Assembly (NCBI GenBank): GCA_036924085.1 | Contig: JAVGWX010000011.1 | Location: forward strand, 30,557,886-30,621,885 | Origin: Ariolimax columbianus | Lineage: Eukaryota; Mollusca; Gastropoda; Stylommatophora; Arionidae | Length of the DNA: 64,000 nt | Reading direction: 5' to 3' | Shown: positions 21,735-32,636 of the stretch, piece after piece | How the letters are laid out: every line of letters starts with the position of its first letter | How positions within the stretch are numbered: the stretch's first letter is position 1 | The notes under the pieces: model-generated | Seen by the model: the letters and a program-made list of their open reading frames with translations, nothing else | What the model was told of the DNA's origin: nothing | Database searches by the model: none | Made by a program: the position numbers and the translations under genes

Positions 21735-22260
21735 ACGTATAGATGCAATATATCTCCAACATTCTCTATCTCTGCCCGTGATGGTACACACAGACAATAG
21801 ATCTCCAACATTCTCTATCTCTCGCTCTGATGGTACACACAGACAATAGATCTCCAACATTCTCTATATCTCGCTCTGATGGTACATACAGACAATAGAT
21901 CTCCAACATTCTCTATATTTCGCTCTGATGGTACACAGAGAAAATAGATCTCCAATATTCTCTATCTCTGGCTCTGGTCGTACACACAGACAATAGATCT
22001 CCAACATTCTCTATATCTCGCTCTGATGGTACACACAGACAATAGATCTCCAATATTCTCTATCTCTGGCCCTGGTCGTACACACAGACAGACTGCTGCT
22101 AGTCCTTCGGTTGATGTTATTATCCCACTTGATCTCTGCCTACATTGTGCTCGCCTGCCGTCGACCTTTCCCTCTTGTTTTACAAGAGTGTCGTGTCTTT
22201 TAATGTGGCCCAAATATAAGATCTGTCAGCTTGTTATGGCTTTCAACAGTTTTCTTTTCA
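21735..22260 (-). mobile_element. LINE 3' end with terminal 49-bp array
   Basis: Minus strand reads LGHIKRHDTLVKQEGKVDGR then RQRSSG (compare HIKRH...GRGRP in other LINE ends here), then a segment WRSIVCV. That last segment (unit 'atagatctccaacattctct', starts at 21781 and 21830, period 49) is repeated about seven times. The end of the reading frame of this LINE group is normally a WRS-type motif, so the array is an amplified C-terminus. Confidence 0.82.
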
Positions 22261-22279
22261 CCTCTAATTTCTTCGGTAC

Positions 22280-22555
22280 CTCTACATTTGAATCTGACAG
22301 TGCTGAGACATGGACACTAACACAATCACTGGAGGACGAGTTGAGAGTGACCCAGGCCTCCTTTGAGAGACGCCTGGTCGAAATCACTCTCCGGAATCAA
22401 CGTATACAAAAGCTCCACAATTCCGACATTCGCCGATTGTCCTTGGTGAATGATGCAGTAACCTAATCAGACAAGACAAAACATAGATGGGCAAGTCATA
22501 TGATGTAACGAAACTGGTCAATGGAGCACGGCGACAGCATCTTGTATCCCCGAGG
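22280..22555 (+). mobile_element. LINE thumb fragment
   Basis: Reads ETWTLTQSLEDELRVTQASF then ERRLVEITLRNQRIQK, the region just after the RT catalytic core in the ETWTL group of LINEs, ending in a decayed HRWASHMM. It is in opposite orientation to its left neighbour. Confidence 0.8.
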
Positions 22556-22654
22556 TAAAAAGATTTTCTCCACTGCATCTTGCAATTACTTGTCACTTTC
22601 AACCAACAGTTCTGTGCCCTCTCTGTAACAAAGATTGTTTTTGATTCTTCCATT

Positions 22655-23045
22655 CAAAGCGCTGGCAAAATCTGGCAAGACTAACGGCTAGTCATATGAA
22701 CGAAGATCAGATTAATGCGTACGCTGGTCCTGTCAATATTTTTCTATGCTTGTGAGACTTGCGCAATTACAGCTAACCTGTAGTGCAGGATACAGGTCTT
22801 GGAGATGAAATGTTTCCGAAGACTTCTAAACGTCACATACACAGACCGAGTTACAAATGAGGAAATACGAGAAAGAATTAAAACAGCAATAGATTCTTTT
22901 GAAGACATCTTGGCTTGTAAATACGGTCATGCAGGGAAAGGTGCAAGGCGGGCGTCGGAGAGGTTGTCCCAAAAAGAGATTATAGAACAACATAAAAGAA
23001 AGAACCATTCTCCGATTAGAGGAGGCACAGGCAGTGGTCTCTGAC
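22655..23045 (+). mobile_element. LINE thumb to C-terminus fragment
   Basis: Reads RTLVLSIFLYACETC, then LEMKCFRRLLNVTYTDRVTN then EEIRERIKTAI, then an internally deleted basic tail. A member of the same broad LINE group as 22280-22555 but a different subfamily. Confidence 0.85.
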
Positions 23046-24220
23046 AAAGAGGGGTGGCGTGGGATTTGTGAGGGGTGTCTTCATGTGGGCCCAAATACCT
23101 CCCTTGATTCATCTTTAGTCCAGACATCATGTAATACATTGCCACAAATAACCCAATCTAAGAATACTTCAATCCTATTTCAGTTTGCCATGTGCTCCCT
23201 CTAATACAAACGTGGCTGGTGCCTTCAAACTCAATAGACCTCGTTATTTTAATGTATTTCAATAAATTGTCCAAGCGACTTAGACATATCAAATCCATTT
23301 GCTGTTTGTTCTTGTCAACCACAATAGCAGCAATGGCGGCAGAGAGTGGCGGTGTTAATAGTGGAAAATCTCCCATTATCATCATCATCATTATTATTAT
23401 TATTAGCACACCAGGTTGTGGCTTCGTTCAGAAAAACCCAGTGATGTCACCTTCCGTTGCTATTAATACACGGTTGAGTGTTTTCACAGGTGTAACTTCT
23501 CACGGTTGGTCACAAATAAGATCCACATTTAATTAATAATTTTGAAAATGTTAGAGCTTGATTTTGATTTTTAAATCATATTTTAAATAATGGATCACTT
23601 AAGAGAACAATGGACAGCTTTGTCGCAATCTTCACATCAGAAAGCGTTACAGATATTACTCGCGGTTTCATTGAAGTAATCGCTATGGCAACATTGGAAA
23701 CACCAATAGCGAGATATCAATGCGCGCTTTCGTGTAAAGCCTACTTCTGTAAGTGGTTGGAGGTCAGGCCATTCACATGAATCCAATCATTCATATCTTC
23801 ATCTCATCAACCTGGGGTGCCTTATTCTGTCCCAACTCGACATTTTATTATCCCTGTTTGCGCGAGCAATGATGCACGCGACCTGCACGCGCGAGCATTT
23901 GAGCAAGAGCGTGCATCGAACCTTACGCGAAGAGTAGAATGAATTCTGTCATGGTCGCTGATCGAGACTGACACTCGCTGAGGTTCAAATTGTCTGCACC
24001 TGTCCCATATCCCCGCCCCGAACCCCCAACCCGTACAAAGAGTCTCGTGGAAGAACAATAAATATTTCTGCTAGCTCCGTTTTGATGGATTTCAAGAGTT
24101 TGGTTGTCGTGAAGAAAGCGCTACAGCATTTTTGTTCAAATCGTTGTTGTATTATATAACCATTGAAAGATTGACAGATTGTTGTTATATTCACTTATTA
24201 AAAAAAAATATTTATTGATA
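23046..24220. other. No feature recognised
   Basis: Contains a short ATT/ATC microsatellite near 23375-23405. Otherwise no coding or transposon signal that I can support. Confidence 0.4.
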
Positions 24221-24224
24221 TATG

Positions 24225-24361
24225 TATGTATTTATGTATATATTTACACATTACACACACACACATACACACACATATATACATTATTTATATACATTTT
24301 ATATACGTTACTAAATTTCTTTACCTGTGCCTCTATCCCCCCCCCCCCCCCGCTCTCCTTT

Positions 24362-24413
<52 letters not shown>
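24225..24413. repeat. Simple-sequence cluster: AC/AT, C run, (CT)n
   Basis: TA/CA-rich stretch to 24310, a run of about 14 C near 24338-24351, then about 22 CT units to 24413. Confidence 0.95.
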
Positions 24414-24416
<3 letters not shown>

Positions 24417-24849
24417 CCTTCATATGTTAAAATGTAATTGAAAATACATGTTGTAAAGAAAATGTATGCGAATTAGCATTTGTAAATAATTAATAAATGT
24501 ATTTAAAAAACAAAAGAGTTACCAATTCATTGTTCGTATTGAACAACAACAACACATATATATATTTATTTATTTGTATTTGTAATTTGTACTTATATGT
24601 GTGTTTATCCATACTTACTTGAATACTTGAATGATGGTATTCAATCAGGCATGGTTGTCTGATACCAGGTAGCCAAAAGCTGTTTGAATCTGTGCATGTC
24701 CATCGCCTCGAGACGTGGTGCAAATCATCCTTCCCTGTCGTCTGCAGGAGGCTTCGCAGGCGGTCGTTGCTGCATGGTCCCCAGAAAGACATTCCTCCCG
24801 CACATCTATCGTCAGTCACGAGGACTATACTTTCGCATTTAAAACAGTC

Positions 24850-25226
24850 AACGGGATCAAGATGCTGAGCAGCGCATGAGCTGCAGTAGTCAGCGACCCA
24901 TAGCTGACTGCTAGCGTCAGGGCCAGCGAACCATAGCGGCCAAGACCCTTCTACACCTCCACGCGGTGATCCTGGATTACAGGTTGCAGCAGGGAAGATT
25001 GGCTAAGAAGAAGTGATCTAAGAGGGAATGCTAACTCGGTACTCAAAAAATGCTTGCTGAAGTCGGATGTGTTGGACCAATAAATGAAAATATCGTAGTC
25101 AAGCTGTAAACCACGACACAATGCATTCCGTTCTCTGGACTACATTCTGCTATTTAAGCCCTTTCATGGTTTGGTAGTGGAAGATTGAGAACGAGCGAAG
25201 CCAAGCCAAGCCAAGCCAAGCCAGCC
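24850..25226 (+). mobile_element. S360, copy B, full length with 9-bp target-site duplication
   Basis: Complete S360: 5' 'ggatcaagatgctgagcag', 'acccatagctgactgctag', 'ggtgatcctggat', core 'tgctgaagtcggatgtgt', 'gctgtaaaccacgacaca', 'ttctctggactacattctgc', 'gattgagaacgagcgaag', then a (GCCAA)n tail. Flanked by AAAACAGTC at 24841-24849 and 25227-25235. It is non-coding, so mobilised in trans, presumably by a LINE. I see no convincing polymerase III boxes, so the class is uncertain. Confidence 0.9.
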
Positions 25227-25239
25227 AAAACAGTCGGCG

Positions 25240-25440
25240 AGATCCCGAAACTCTAGACGCGACGTAGGAATTTCGAATATGGTCTTTTAAGGCAAATATT
25301 TGGGACTCTACGTTCCATTGCTCTTTCGGTAATTCCGAGCTTCTCTGCTTCTGATTTGCATAGACTCCAAACCTCACGTCCATATCTGAAATAACCATGC
25401 TATTGAAGGTGCACACACTGGCCTTGACACCCATCATCTG
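25240..25440 (-). mobile_element. LINE thumb fragment
   Basis: Minus strand reads FNSMVISDMDVRFGVYAN and, further on, ALKDHIRNSYVASR, matching the ETWT...LRDHIRNE region of LINE C-termini. About 200 bp, directly beside S360 copy B. Confidence 0.65.
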
Positions 25441-25594
25441 CTGGAGTATCAGTTGAATGCGGTTGGAACTGGTCCAATCCGCCGCTCTCCTGCTTGAGAT
25501 ATCCTTATTAATGCCTACTTATGTTTATTTATTTATTTACTGATGTATATCCTATCTCCCCGAAAGTCTTCTCTGCATGTTTGTAATCGGTCAT

Positions 25595-25730
25595 CAGTCA
25601 ATGCAGCTTGGACCTTCGGCGATCACATCGATGGCAGACTCCTCAAACATCTTCGATTTGCCAACGACATAGAGCTCTTCACATAATCAGCAGCAGAGGC
25701 CAATCAGACGATGCAATTACTCGATGGTGA
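25595..25730 (+). mobile_element. LINE RT motif-C fragment
   Basis: Reads IDGRLLKHLRFANDIELFT, a decayed (Y/F)ADD catalytic box with its usual flanks. About 135 bp and isolated. Confidence 0.65.
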
Positions 25731-25732
25731 TC

Positions 25733-26630
25733 GTTGTTGTTGAATGCTCACAATGAGTTTGCTTACACTTTTGTTTGACCTAAAAGGGCATTAAGTGACT
25801 GGACGTAGTAGCGTTTTAGTAGGTTGTAGTGGGATTCTGTGGCGAAGTGGTTAAGCCGTCCGCCTCGTGATCAGATGGCGTGGGTTCGACTCCGGACTCC
25901 ATCTTTTCATGTGTGCTTGATGCAGAGTTTCCTGCATCTCGTAGTCACCCCCTAGTCGTCTTGTCCTTGACTTGCAACTGGGGTCACGCGGCTCGAGACG
26001 GGAGAGTGAGGATAAAAAGTAGCTAGCAAATAAATTATGCCATCATCGTCTACGATGGACGGCGGCCTTTTCCTTTGCCTTTTTGTTCTAAGTTTCCTCA
26101 CAACTCGAGCCTGCTGATGAAGGTGAAATCGTTTCTCCAAGCAGCTGTGTTGGGCCTGGCTTTATTTGCCAGACGCTTGACGAGGATCACGTCGAGTCAC
26201 ATCTCGTCAGTCAGATACCTTGAAGGCAGTCTGTGCTCATGAACGCTACTCGACGGAGATATAGTGGTCTTTGACAGCGTTTTGTACTTGACGCAACGTC
26301 CTGATCAGAGTGTTGTGCATGACCCTGATGTACCTCCTGGTCAGTATGTTGTGCCTGACCCTAATGTACCTCCTGGTCAGTATGTTGTGCCTGACCCTAA
26401 TGTACCTCCTGGTCAGTATGTTGTGCCTGACCCTGATGGACGTCCTGGTCAGTATGTTGTGCCTGACCCTAATGTACCTCCTGGTCAGTATGTTGTGCCT
26501 GACCCTAATGTACCTCCTGGTCAGTATGCTGTGCCTGACCCTAATGTACCTCCTGGTCAGTTTGTTATGCCTGACCCTAATGGACGTCCTGGTCAGTATG
26601 TTGTGCCTGAATGGACTAGCGTTTTAGTTC
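25733..26630 (-). mobile_element. M36 element, copy 2, with SINE-1 inside
   Basis: In minus orientation: about nine 36-bp modules (26290-26630), linker, body (26100-26260: 'gagatgtgac', 'gatcctcgtc', 'ttcaccttcatcagcag') and a GTT/CAA tail at 25733-25742. SINE-1 at 25832-26080 lies between body and tail. The in-frame QYVVPDPNVPPG repeat seen on the + strand is an accident of a 36-bp period. Confidence 0.82.
25832..26080 (+). mobile_element. SINE-1, copy 2, nested in M36
   Basis: tRNA-like head (A box 'tggcgaagtggttaag', B box 'gggttcgactcc') and the body found at 16415-16698 on the other strand. No clear target-site duplication is seen for this copy. Confidence 0.88.
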
Positions 26631-26639
26631 CCGGGATGA

Positions 26640-27345
26640 TTTGGATGATTGATTGACTGATTGATTGATTGATGGTGAATGCCTACAACAAGTAAAGCTA
26701 CCATTTCTGTGCCCCCTGAAAATGGCGTTAAATAGCGGATTGCAGTAGGTTGACGAGAGGTTGTTCTCACTAAACCGGATGTCAGGTCACGTCTTGGCCT
26801 GTATATTTTACCTGACCCTGATTAACATATCGATCAGTATATTTTACCTGACCCTGATTAACATGTTGATCAGTATATTTTACCTGACCCTGATTAACAT
26901 GTCGGTCAGTATATTTTATCCAAACTTGACTAATATTGTCCGATCAGTTTATATGTTCAGACCCCGATTAACATGCCGATCAGTACATTTTACGTGAACG
27001 TTACTAATATTTTTATTTTTTATTTTATGTGTTTGTCTCACTAGTTTCTACTGGCGGAGCCGAGCCGATCAGTATATTTTAACTGACCCTGATTAACTTA
27101 AGGGTCAGAATATTTTACACGACCTTGGCTAATATTGTCCGATCAGTATATTTTACCTGACCATGACTAATATTGTCCGATCAGTATATTTTACCTGACC
27201 ATGACTAATATTGTCCGATCAGTATATTTTACCTGACATTGACTAATATTGTCCGATCAGTATATTTTACCTGACCCTAATTAACATGTTGATCAGTATA
27301 TTTTACCTGACCCTGATTAACATGTCGATCAGTATATTTTACCTG
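26640..27345 (-). mobile_element. M36 element, copy 3 (body deleted)
   Basis: Minus orientation: about 15 modules of 36 bp (26800-27345, unit 'gatcagtatattttacctga'), the linker 'tggccaagac', a mostly deleted body, the 3' block 'ccatttcaggggg'-like (26695-26725) and a (TTGA)n tail at 26645-26673. The same strand as copy 2 and directly next to it. Confidence 0.75.
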
Positions 27346-27469
27346 ACCATATGTATGGGCGTACTTCCCTTCATTGACTTATTTGTGTGGTTTGATGGTT
27401 CATCCATGTCACTGCTGCACTAATATAATCTGTAAACTTTTAATTATGCCTCGACCCTCAAACACACAG

Positions 27470-27722
27470 AGTTGCTCGGCCTTTGTTCACTGATATACTG
27501 GGCCGATCTGTTCGGTCCTTGTGCACTGATATGCCGATCTGTTCGGTCCTTGTACACTGATATGCCGATCTGTTCGGTCCTTGTGCACTGATATGCCGAT
27601 CTGTTCGGTCCTTGTGCACTGATATGCCGATCTGTTCGGTCCTTGTGCACTGATATGCCGATCTGTTCGTTCCTTGTGCACTGATATGCCGATCTGTTCG
27701 GTCCTTGTGCACTGATATACTC
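27470..27722. repeat. 31-bp minisatellite, about 8 copies
   Basis: Unit 'cactgatatgccgatctgtt' plus 'cggtccttgtg'. Very uniform. Related to the array at 27885-28370. Confidence 0.95.
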
Positions 27723-27724
27723 TT

Positions 27725-27885
27725 GATGCCTCATGTCTCTGAACACCCTGTATCCGTGTACCTGCTTCTTGCTCTCATTTTGAAGTTCACCATAAAGCGG
27801 CTCTTTTGGGGAGACGTTGATCCGACATGTGTACCACGTGACCAGCCAATCTCAGATGTGCTGCACATATCGTGGTGTATTTGGC
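27725..27885 (-). mobile_element. LINE C-terminal fragment between two related arrays
   Basis: Minus strand reads AAHLRLAGHVVHMSDQRLPK then RAALW, matching the RWAGHVVRM..RLPK segment of LINE C-termini. The 31-bp arrays abut it on both sides. Confidence 0.72.
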
Positions 27886-28370
27886 CATGACCGATCTTGT
27901 TCACTGATATACCGGACTGATCGGCCTCTGTTCACTGATATACCAGACTGATCGGCCTCTGTTCACTGATATACCGGACTGATCGGCCTCTGTTCACTGA
28001 TATACCGGAGTGATCGGCCTCTGTTCACTGATATACCGGGCTGATCGGCCTCTGTTCACTGATATACCAGACTGCTCGGCCTCTGCTCACTGATATACTG
28101 GACTGCTCGGCCTCTGTTCACTGATATATACCAGACTGCTCGGCCTCTGCTCACTGATATACTGGACTGCTCGGCCTCTGTTCACTGATATATACCGGAC
28201 TGCCCCGCCTCTGTTCACTGATATATACCAGACTGCTCGGCCTCTGCTCACTGATATACCGGACTGCTCGGCCTTTGTTCAGTGATTTACCGGGCTTCTC
28301 GGCCTCTGCTCACTGATATACCGGGCTGCTCGGCCTCTGCTCACTGATATACCGGACTGCTCGGATTCTG
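27885..28370. repeat. 31-bp minisatellite, about 15 copies, diverged
   Basis: Unit 'cactgatataccggactgct' plus 'cggcctctgtt', with 2-bp length variants (gatatata). Shares cactgatat, ccg and cgg.cct positions with the 27470 array, so both come from one unit. Confidence 0.93.
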
Positions 28371-29600
28371 CCAACAGCATCGAGCTAAATGTTATTTATT
28401 TTTTAGAACGACTTTCATGTAATTAATTCACAATCGTACAGGTACACTTTGCTCCCTCGATCACAGGTTCCCAAATACCGAGGTAACGCCACTGCTCCTT
28501 TACGAGAGGCACTGTCAAAAATAGTCAAGAAACTCGTAGCCTTCCATAGTAATAATAAATATTAATTCAGCATAATATGTCTAAATTACAGTCCATAAAT
28601 AAAACATACATTGTTAAAGTTAGAAAGATGCCTCGTGGAAGTGCTCCATCGTGCGCAGTCAATAGAAGACGGTCTAAGAGACATCGTCTTCAGATCTGTG
28701 ACGTCTCCATCTAGGGCACGCTTTCAAGCGCTGATCTTATCAGCAAGCTTGCGTGTTCCTGTGTCTAACCATGTTTCATTGCCAAGGGCACAATAGGCTG
28801 GAAGGAGGGTGGGGTCGGTGTTTCTAGACGTTAGTGACGTTGGTGAGCGACCGTGCCAACCTCTCCAGACAAGATGGAAGCGTGGCCAGGGCCAACTTAT
28901 GGGAAGGTTCGTGTGAGAACCGAACAGAGGTTACCAACACGCGCCCAACTCAGGCCACGTGTGTTTTCATCGTCCCAAGTCTAGTCTGACTTCTGCTATT
29001 AGGAATTCTTAATTGTGATCATTAGGGTCTGAAATGAGAAGGCGCGGGACAAAAACAAGTCAAGCCTTCGGGACGCGCTGCGATAGGGCGAAATTGTCGT
29101 CATTTATGGGCGTACAGGCACCGCCCACATGTTTGGGGAACAGAAGTATTTAGGGTCGAATCCCTTGAACGATAGTTAGTCTGGCGTAATAATGTCTAGG
29201 CGCTTATTTTTAGGGGGAGGGAAGAGCACAGAGTTTATGGAATCGGGTAAAAAGCGGGGAAAGGGGGGGGGGTAGAGTAGTGGGGAAATAAGCCAAAAGC
29301 GTAGGTAGAACTTATTTATGCAGTGGCGTCATTATTTCTCTAGTGGATTAGGAACGTTTAGGGGCCTTGCTGCATCGAACGGGCCCCGGAAAGTAGTGGT
29401 CTGAGTTCTAGAGAATAGGTACCGGTGACGGTTTACTCCAGCTTCTAATGATGATGACCTAGCGCTTCCTCCACTACGGCAGTACATGTGATTACATTTA
29501 CTCGCCCGTTATTTTTCATGAAGATAAATATAAAGAAGACAAAGGTATTGGTAATAACCAACAAAAAAATCCCAGCAAACCTAGTCATAGAGAGACTGAA
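28371..29600. other. No feature recognised
   Basis: Unique-looking. A GC-richer part at 28850-29400 (with a G run near 29265) has no open frame that I trust. No transposon core seen. Confidence 0.4.
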
Positions 29601-29614
29601 ATTAATTACAGAAG

Positions 29615-29915
29615 AAGGAGTGCATGGCTGAATTGTTACAAGGCCTGCCTGTCGATAAGGAGGACAGCGGATCGAATTCTCCGTAAGGCATTTGTGAGGT
29701 GTCTGTTGTGGGGCGGAGGGGGGGGGGGGTGAATAGGAGGAGGAGGGATACACATAGACAGCCAATGCACACCAGGGGCCAATCCTCGACTGCACCAGCA
29801 GTGGTCAAAATGTCGAACGACGGTCTCATTACAGAAGAAGTCGGTAGCCGAACAATCACTACTTTGGCACAGTCTACACAAAAGAGGACTGCTCCAAGAT
29901 CCCAGAGCCTATAGA
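29615..29915 (+). mobile_element. tRNA-derived SINE-6
   Basis: 'tgcatggctgaattgttaca' (A-box-like) and 'gcggatcgaattctcc' (B-box-like) about 35 bp apart, then a G-rich run (29717-29729) and an unrelated body. Single copy in the window. Confidence 0.55.
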
Positions 29916-29929
29916 TATTTTTCAAAGAG

Positions 29930-32330
29930 ACATGGATACAGCTGGATTAAGATCAATCTGTATTACAGAGGAAATAGTTTTTTTTTAAATTGGAGAGGTT
30001 GAAAGTGGATAAATGTCCAGGCCAAGATGGTGTCCATCCAAAAATGCTGTTTGAAATTAGAGACCAACTAGCAAAACAATTGGCTATATTATGTTCTCAA
30101 TCACTTACAAAAGGGATTGTTCCACGGGATTGGAAAGATGCAGGAGTGATACCCTTATTTAAAAAAGGCAAAAAATCAGATCCAGCGAATTATAGACCGG
30201 TGAGTTTAACGAGCATAGTCTGTAAAATAGTCTGAAAATTGCTTAACGGGAAGAAAGCAGTGGGTGGGCATAAATAAGGAGTACTCTGAGTGGTGTGAAG
30301 TGAAAAGTGCTGTGCCACAGGGCTCGGTTTTGGGACCAATTTTGTTCTTAACTTAACTTAACGTCTTTATACTGGTTTAGAAGACCCTGCAGAGTCTGTA
30401 TACAACCAGTTACATTTACATCACATTGCTCTAAAGGCTATGCGCATCCAGTTTATTCTTAAATGCATTAACTGTCCCTGCCTCCACTACCTCCCCTGGC
30501 AATGCATTCCAAGCAGACACCACTCTCTCACTAAAAAAATATTTCCTAATATCTAACCTGGGCATCTCTTTAGTCAGCTTGTAGCTATGCCCTCGTGTTA
30601 TTGTAGGTGGCTGTATTTTAAAAAAAACGTGTTATAGTTTAATTTATCGATTCCTCTGATCATCTTATAAACCTGTATTAAATCACCACGAATTCTTCTC
30701 TCTTCGAGACACTGTAGGCCGGTTTTTCTGAGTCGTTCCTCATAACTGCAATACTGGAATCCCACTATCATCTTTGTTGCTCTTTTTTGTATTCTTTCCA
30801 GCATGTTTATATCCCCTCTATGATAAGGACTCCCCACCTGTACCCAGTACTCCAATCTAGGTCTAACTAAAGCTTTATACAGTTTGACGATCACTTCCTT
30901 GCTCCTATGTTTAATATTTCTTTTTATCATACCTAACATTGCCTTTGCCTTTTTCACTGCTACCTTAACTTGCTACCTTTCCGGTATGATCTATTATAAC
31001 CCCTAGGTCCCTTTCCTTATCTATCTTTCTAATATTGTTTTCTCCCATTCTGTAATTATGTTCCATATTGGATCTGCCCATGTGGAAGACTGTACATTTA
31101 TCTACATTAAACTCCATTTGCCAGCTTACAGACCATTCTCGAATTTTATCTAAATCCGACATCAATATATCCACTTCCGCTTTAGATGAGACACTACTGC
31201 ATAGTTTTTGTGTCATCAGCAAATTTTGCAATCATGGATCCCATATCAATGTCCAAATCATTTATGTATATCAAGAACAAAATTGGTCCCAAAACCGAGC
31301 CACTTTTCACTTCACTCCACTCAGAGTACTCCTTATTTATGCTCACCCTCTGCCTTCTTTCCGTTAACCAATTTTCAATCCATTTGGCAACTTCTGATAT
31401 ATATATAAATGATTTGGACATTGATATGTGATCCATGATTGCAAAATTTGCTGATGACACAAAACTATGCGGTAGTGTCTCATCTAAAGCGGAAGTGGCT
31501 ATTTTGTTGTCGGATTTAGATAAAATTCGAGAATGGTCTGTAAGCTGGCAAATGGAGTTTAATTTAGATAAATGTACAGTCATCCACATGGGTAGATCCA
31601 ATATGGAACATGATTACAGAATGGGAGAAAACAATATTAGAAAGATAGATAAGGAAAGGGACCTAGGGGCTATAATAGATCATACAGGAAAGGTGAGGGA
31701 GCAAGTTAAGGTAGCAGTGAAAAAGGCAAATGCAATGTTAGGTATGATAAAAAGAAATATTAAACATAGGAGCAAGGAAGTGATCGTCAAACTGTATAAA
31801 GCTTTAGTTAGACCGAGATTGGGGTACTGTGTACAGGTGTCGAGTCCTTATCATAGAGGGGATATAAACATGCTGGAAAGAATACAAAAAAGGGCGACAA
31901 AGATGATAGTGGGATTCCAGAATTACAGTTATGAGGAACGACTCAGAAAAACCGGCCTACAGTGTCTCGAAGAGAGAAGAATTCGTGATGATTTAATACA
32001 GGTTTATAAGATGATCAGAGGAATGGATAAATTAGACTATAACAAGTTTTTTAAAATACAGCCACCCACAATAACACGAGGGCATGGCTACAAGCTGACT
32101 AAAGAGATGCCCAGGTTAGATATTAGGAAATATTTTTTTAGTGAGAGAGTGGTGTCTGCTTGGAATGCATTGCCAGGGGAGGTAGTGGAGGCAGGGACAG
32201 TTAATGCATTTAAGAATAAACTGGATGTGCATAGCTTTTAGAGCAAGGTGATGTAAATGTAATTGGTTATATACAGACTCTGCAGGGTCTTCTAAACCAG
32301 TATAAAGACGTTAAGTTAAGTTAAATCTAA
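29930..32330 (+). mobile_element. CR1/jockey-like LINE, interrupted by its own inverted copy
   Basis: Outer copy on the + strand. From 29990: KVDKCPGQDGVHPKMLFEI, then SLTKGIVPRDWKDAGVIPLF and NYRPVSLTSIVCK, the fingers of reverse transcriptase. Near 30300-30349: VPQGSVLGPILF. The frame resumes at about 31397 with YINDLDID and, from 31435, a 268-codon open stretch with IAKFADDTKLCGS (catalytic ADD box), SWQMEFNLDKC, ERIQKRATKMIVGF and a C-terminal [19 protein letters not shown]. It ends with the tail ...TTAAGTTAAGTTAA near 32323. The N-terminal endonuclease is missing (5' truncation). Function: target-primed reverse transcription. Jockey-supergroup placement is by motif style only. Confidence 0.88.
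30350..31396 (-). mobile_element. Nested inverted CR1-like LINE copy
   Basis: Opposite strand, same family. It starts near 31396 with SEVAKWIENWLTERRQRV, goes through VLGPILFLIYINDLDID, FADDTK, IREWSVSWQMEF and GFQYCSYEERLRK, and ends at 30350 with the same TTAAGTTAAG tail type. A frameshift lies near 30960. It sits exactly between GPILF and YINDL of the outer copy, so it inserted into it. Confidence 0.88.
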
Positions 32331-32450
32331 ATGCTAGAATTGCAATGGCAAAATCAGCGTTAATAGAGAAACATAGACTTCTAAGATAATTTAAAAAAAG
32401 GAAGAACGCCTCTCTTCGTAAAAGAATTCTCCATGCAGATATGTATATAC
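32331..32450 (+). mobile_element. LINE fragment
   Basis: Reads NARIAMAKSALIEKHRLL then LRKRILHADMY, matching the short stretch between RT and thumb in ETW-type LINEs. About 120 bp. Confidence 0.6.
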
Positions 32451-32636
32451 TGTGCGTAGCCATTTATTTAGCAAAGTTATGATGCAAGCAGGCAGCTATA
32501 AGTAGTTAGTCGCCCTCAGCACATTACATGTGTCATTGTGGACACTCGTGTCATATGACAGCTAGGTGGCCCTCTTGCCATGGGCCAGTCACGATACAGT
32601 TAAATAAATATTGCAGACAACACTGTTAGTGCTTGC

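Noticed and set aside
24620..24840. Possible minus-strand exon ending CAA|GTAAGT
   Set aside because: About 70 open codons (WGPCSNDRLRSLLQTT...) and one donor-like site, but no acceptor, start or partner exon; it also lies beside S360 copy B in a repeat cluster. Not strong enough to call.
26264..26656. Repeat protein QYVVPDPNVPPG
   Set aside because: Falls in the module block of M36 copy 2; other copies of the same modules do not keep this frame.
28620..28830. LINE or gene fragment on the minus strand (LGNETWLDTGTRKLADKI)
   Set aside because: NETW recalls the ETW motif of LINEs but the flanks do not fit either frame; left as unrecognised.
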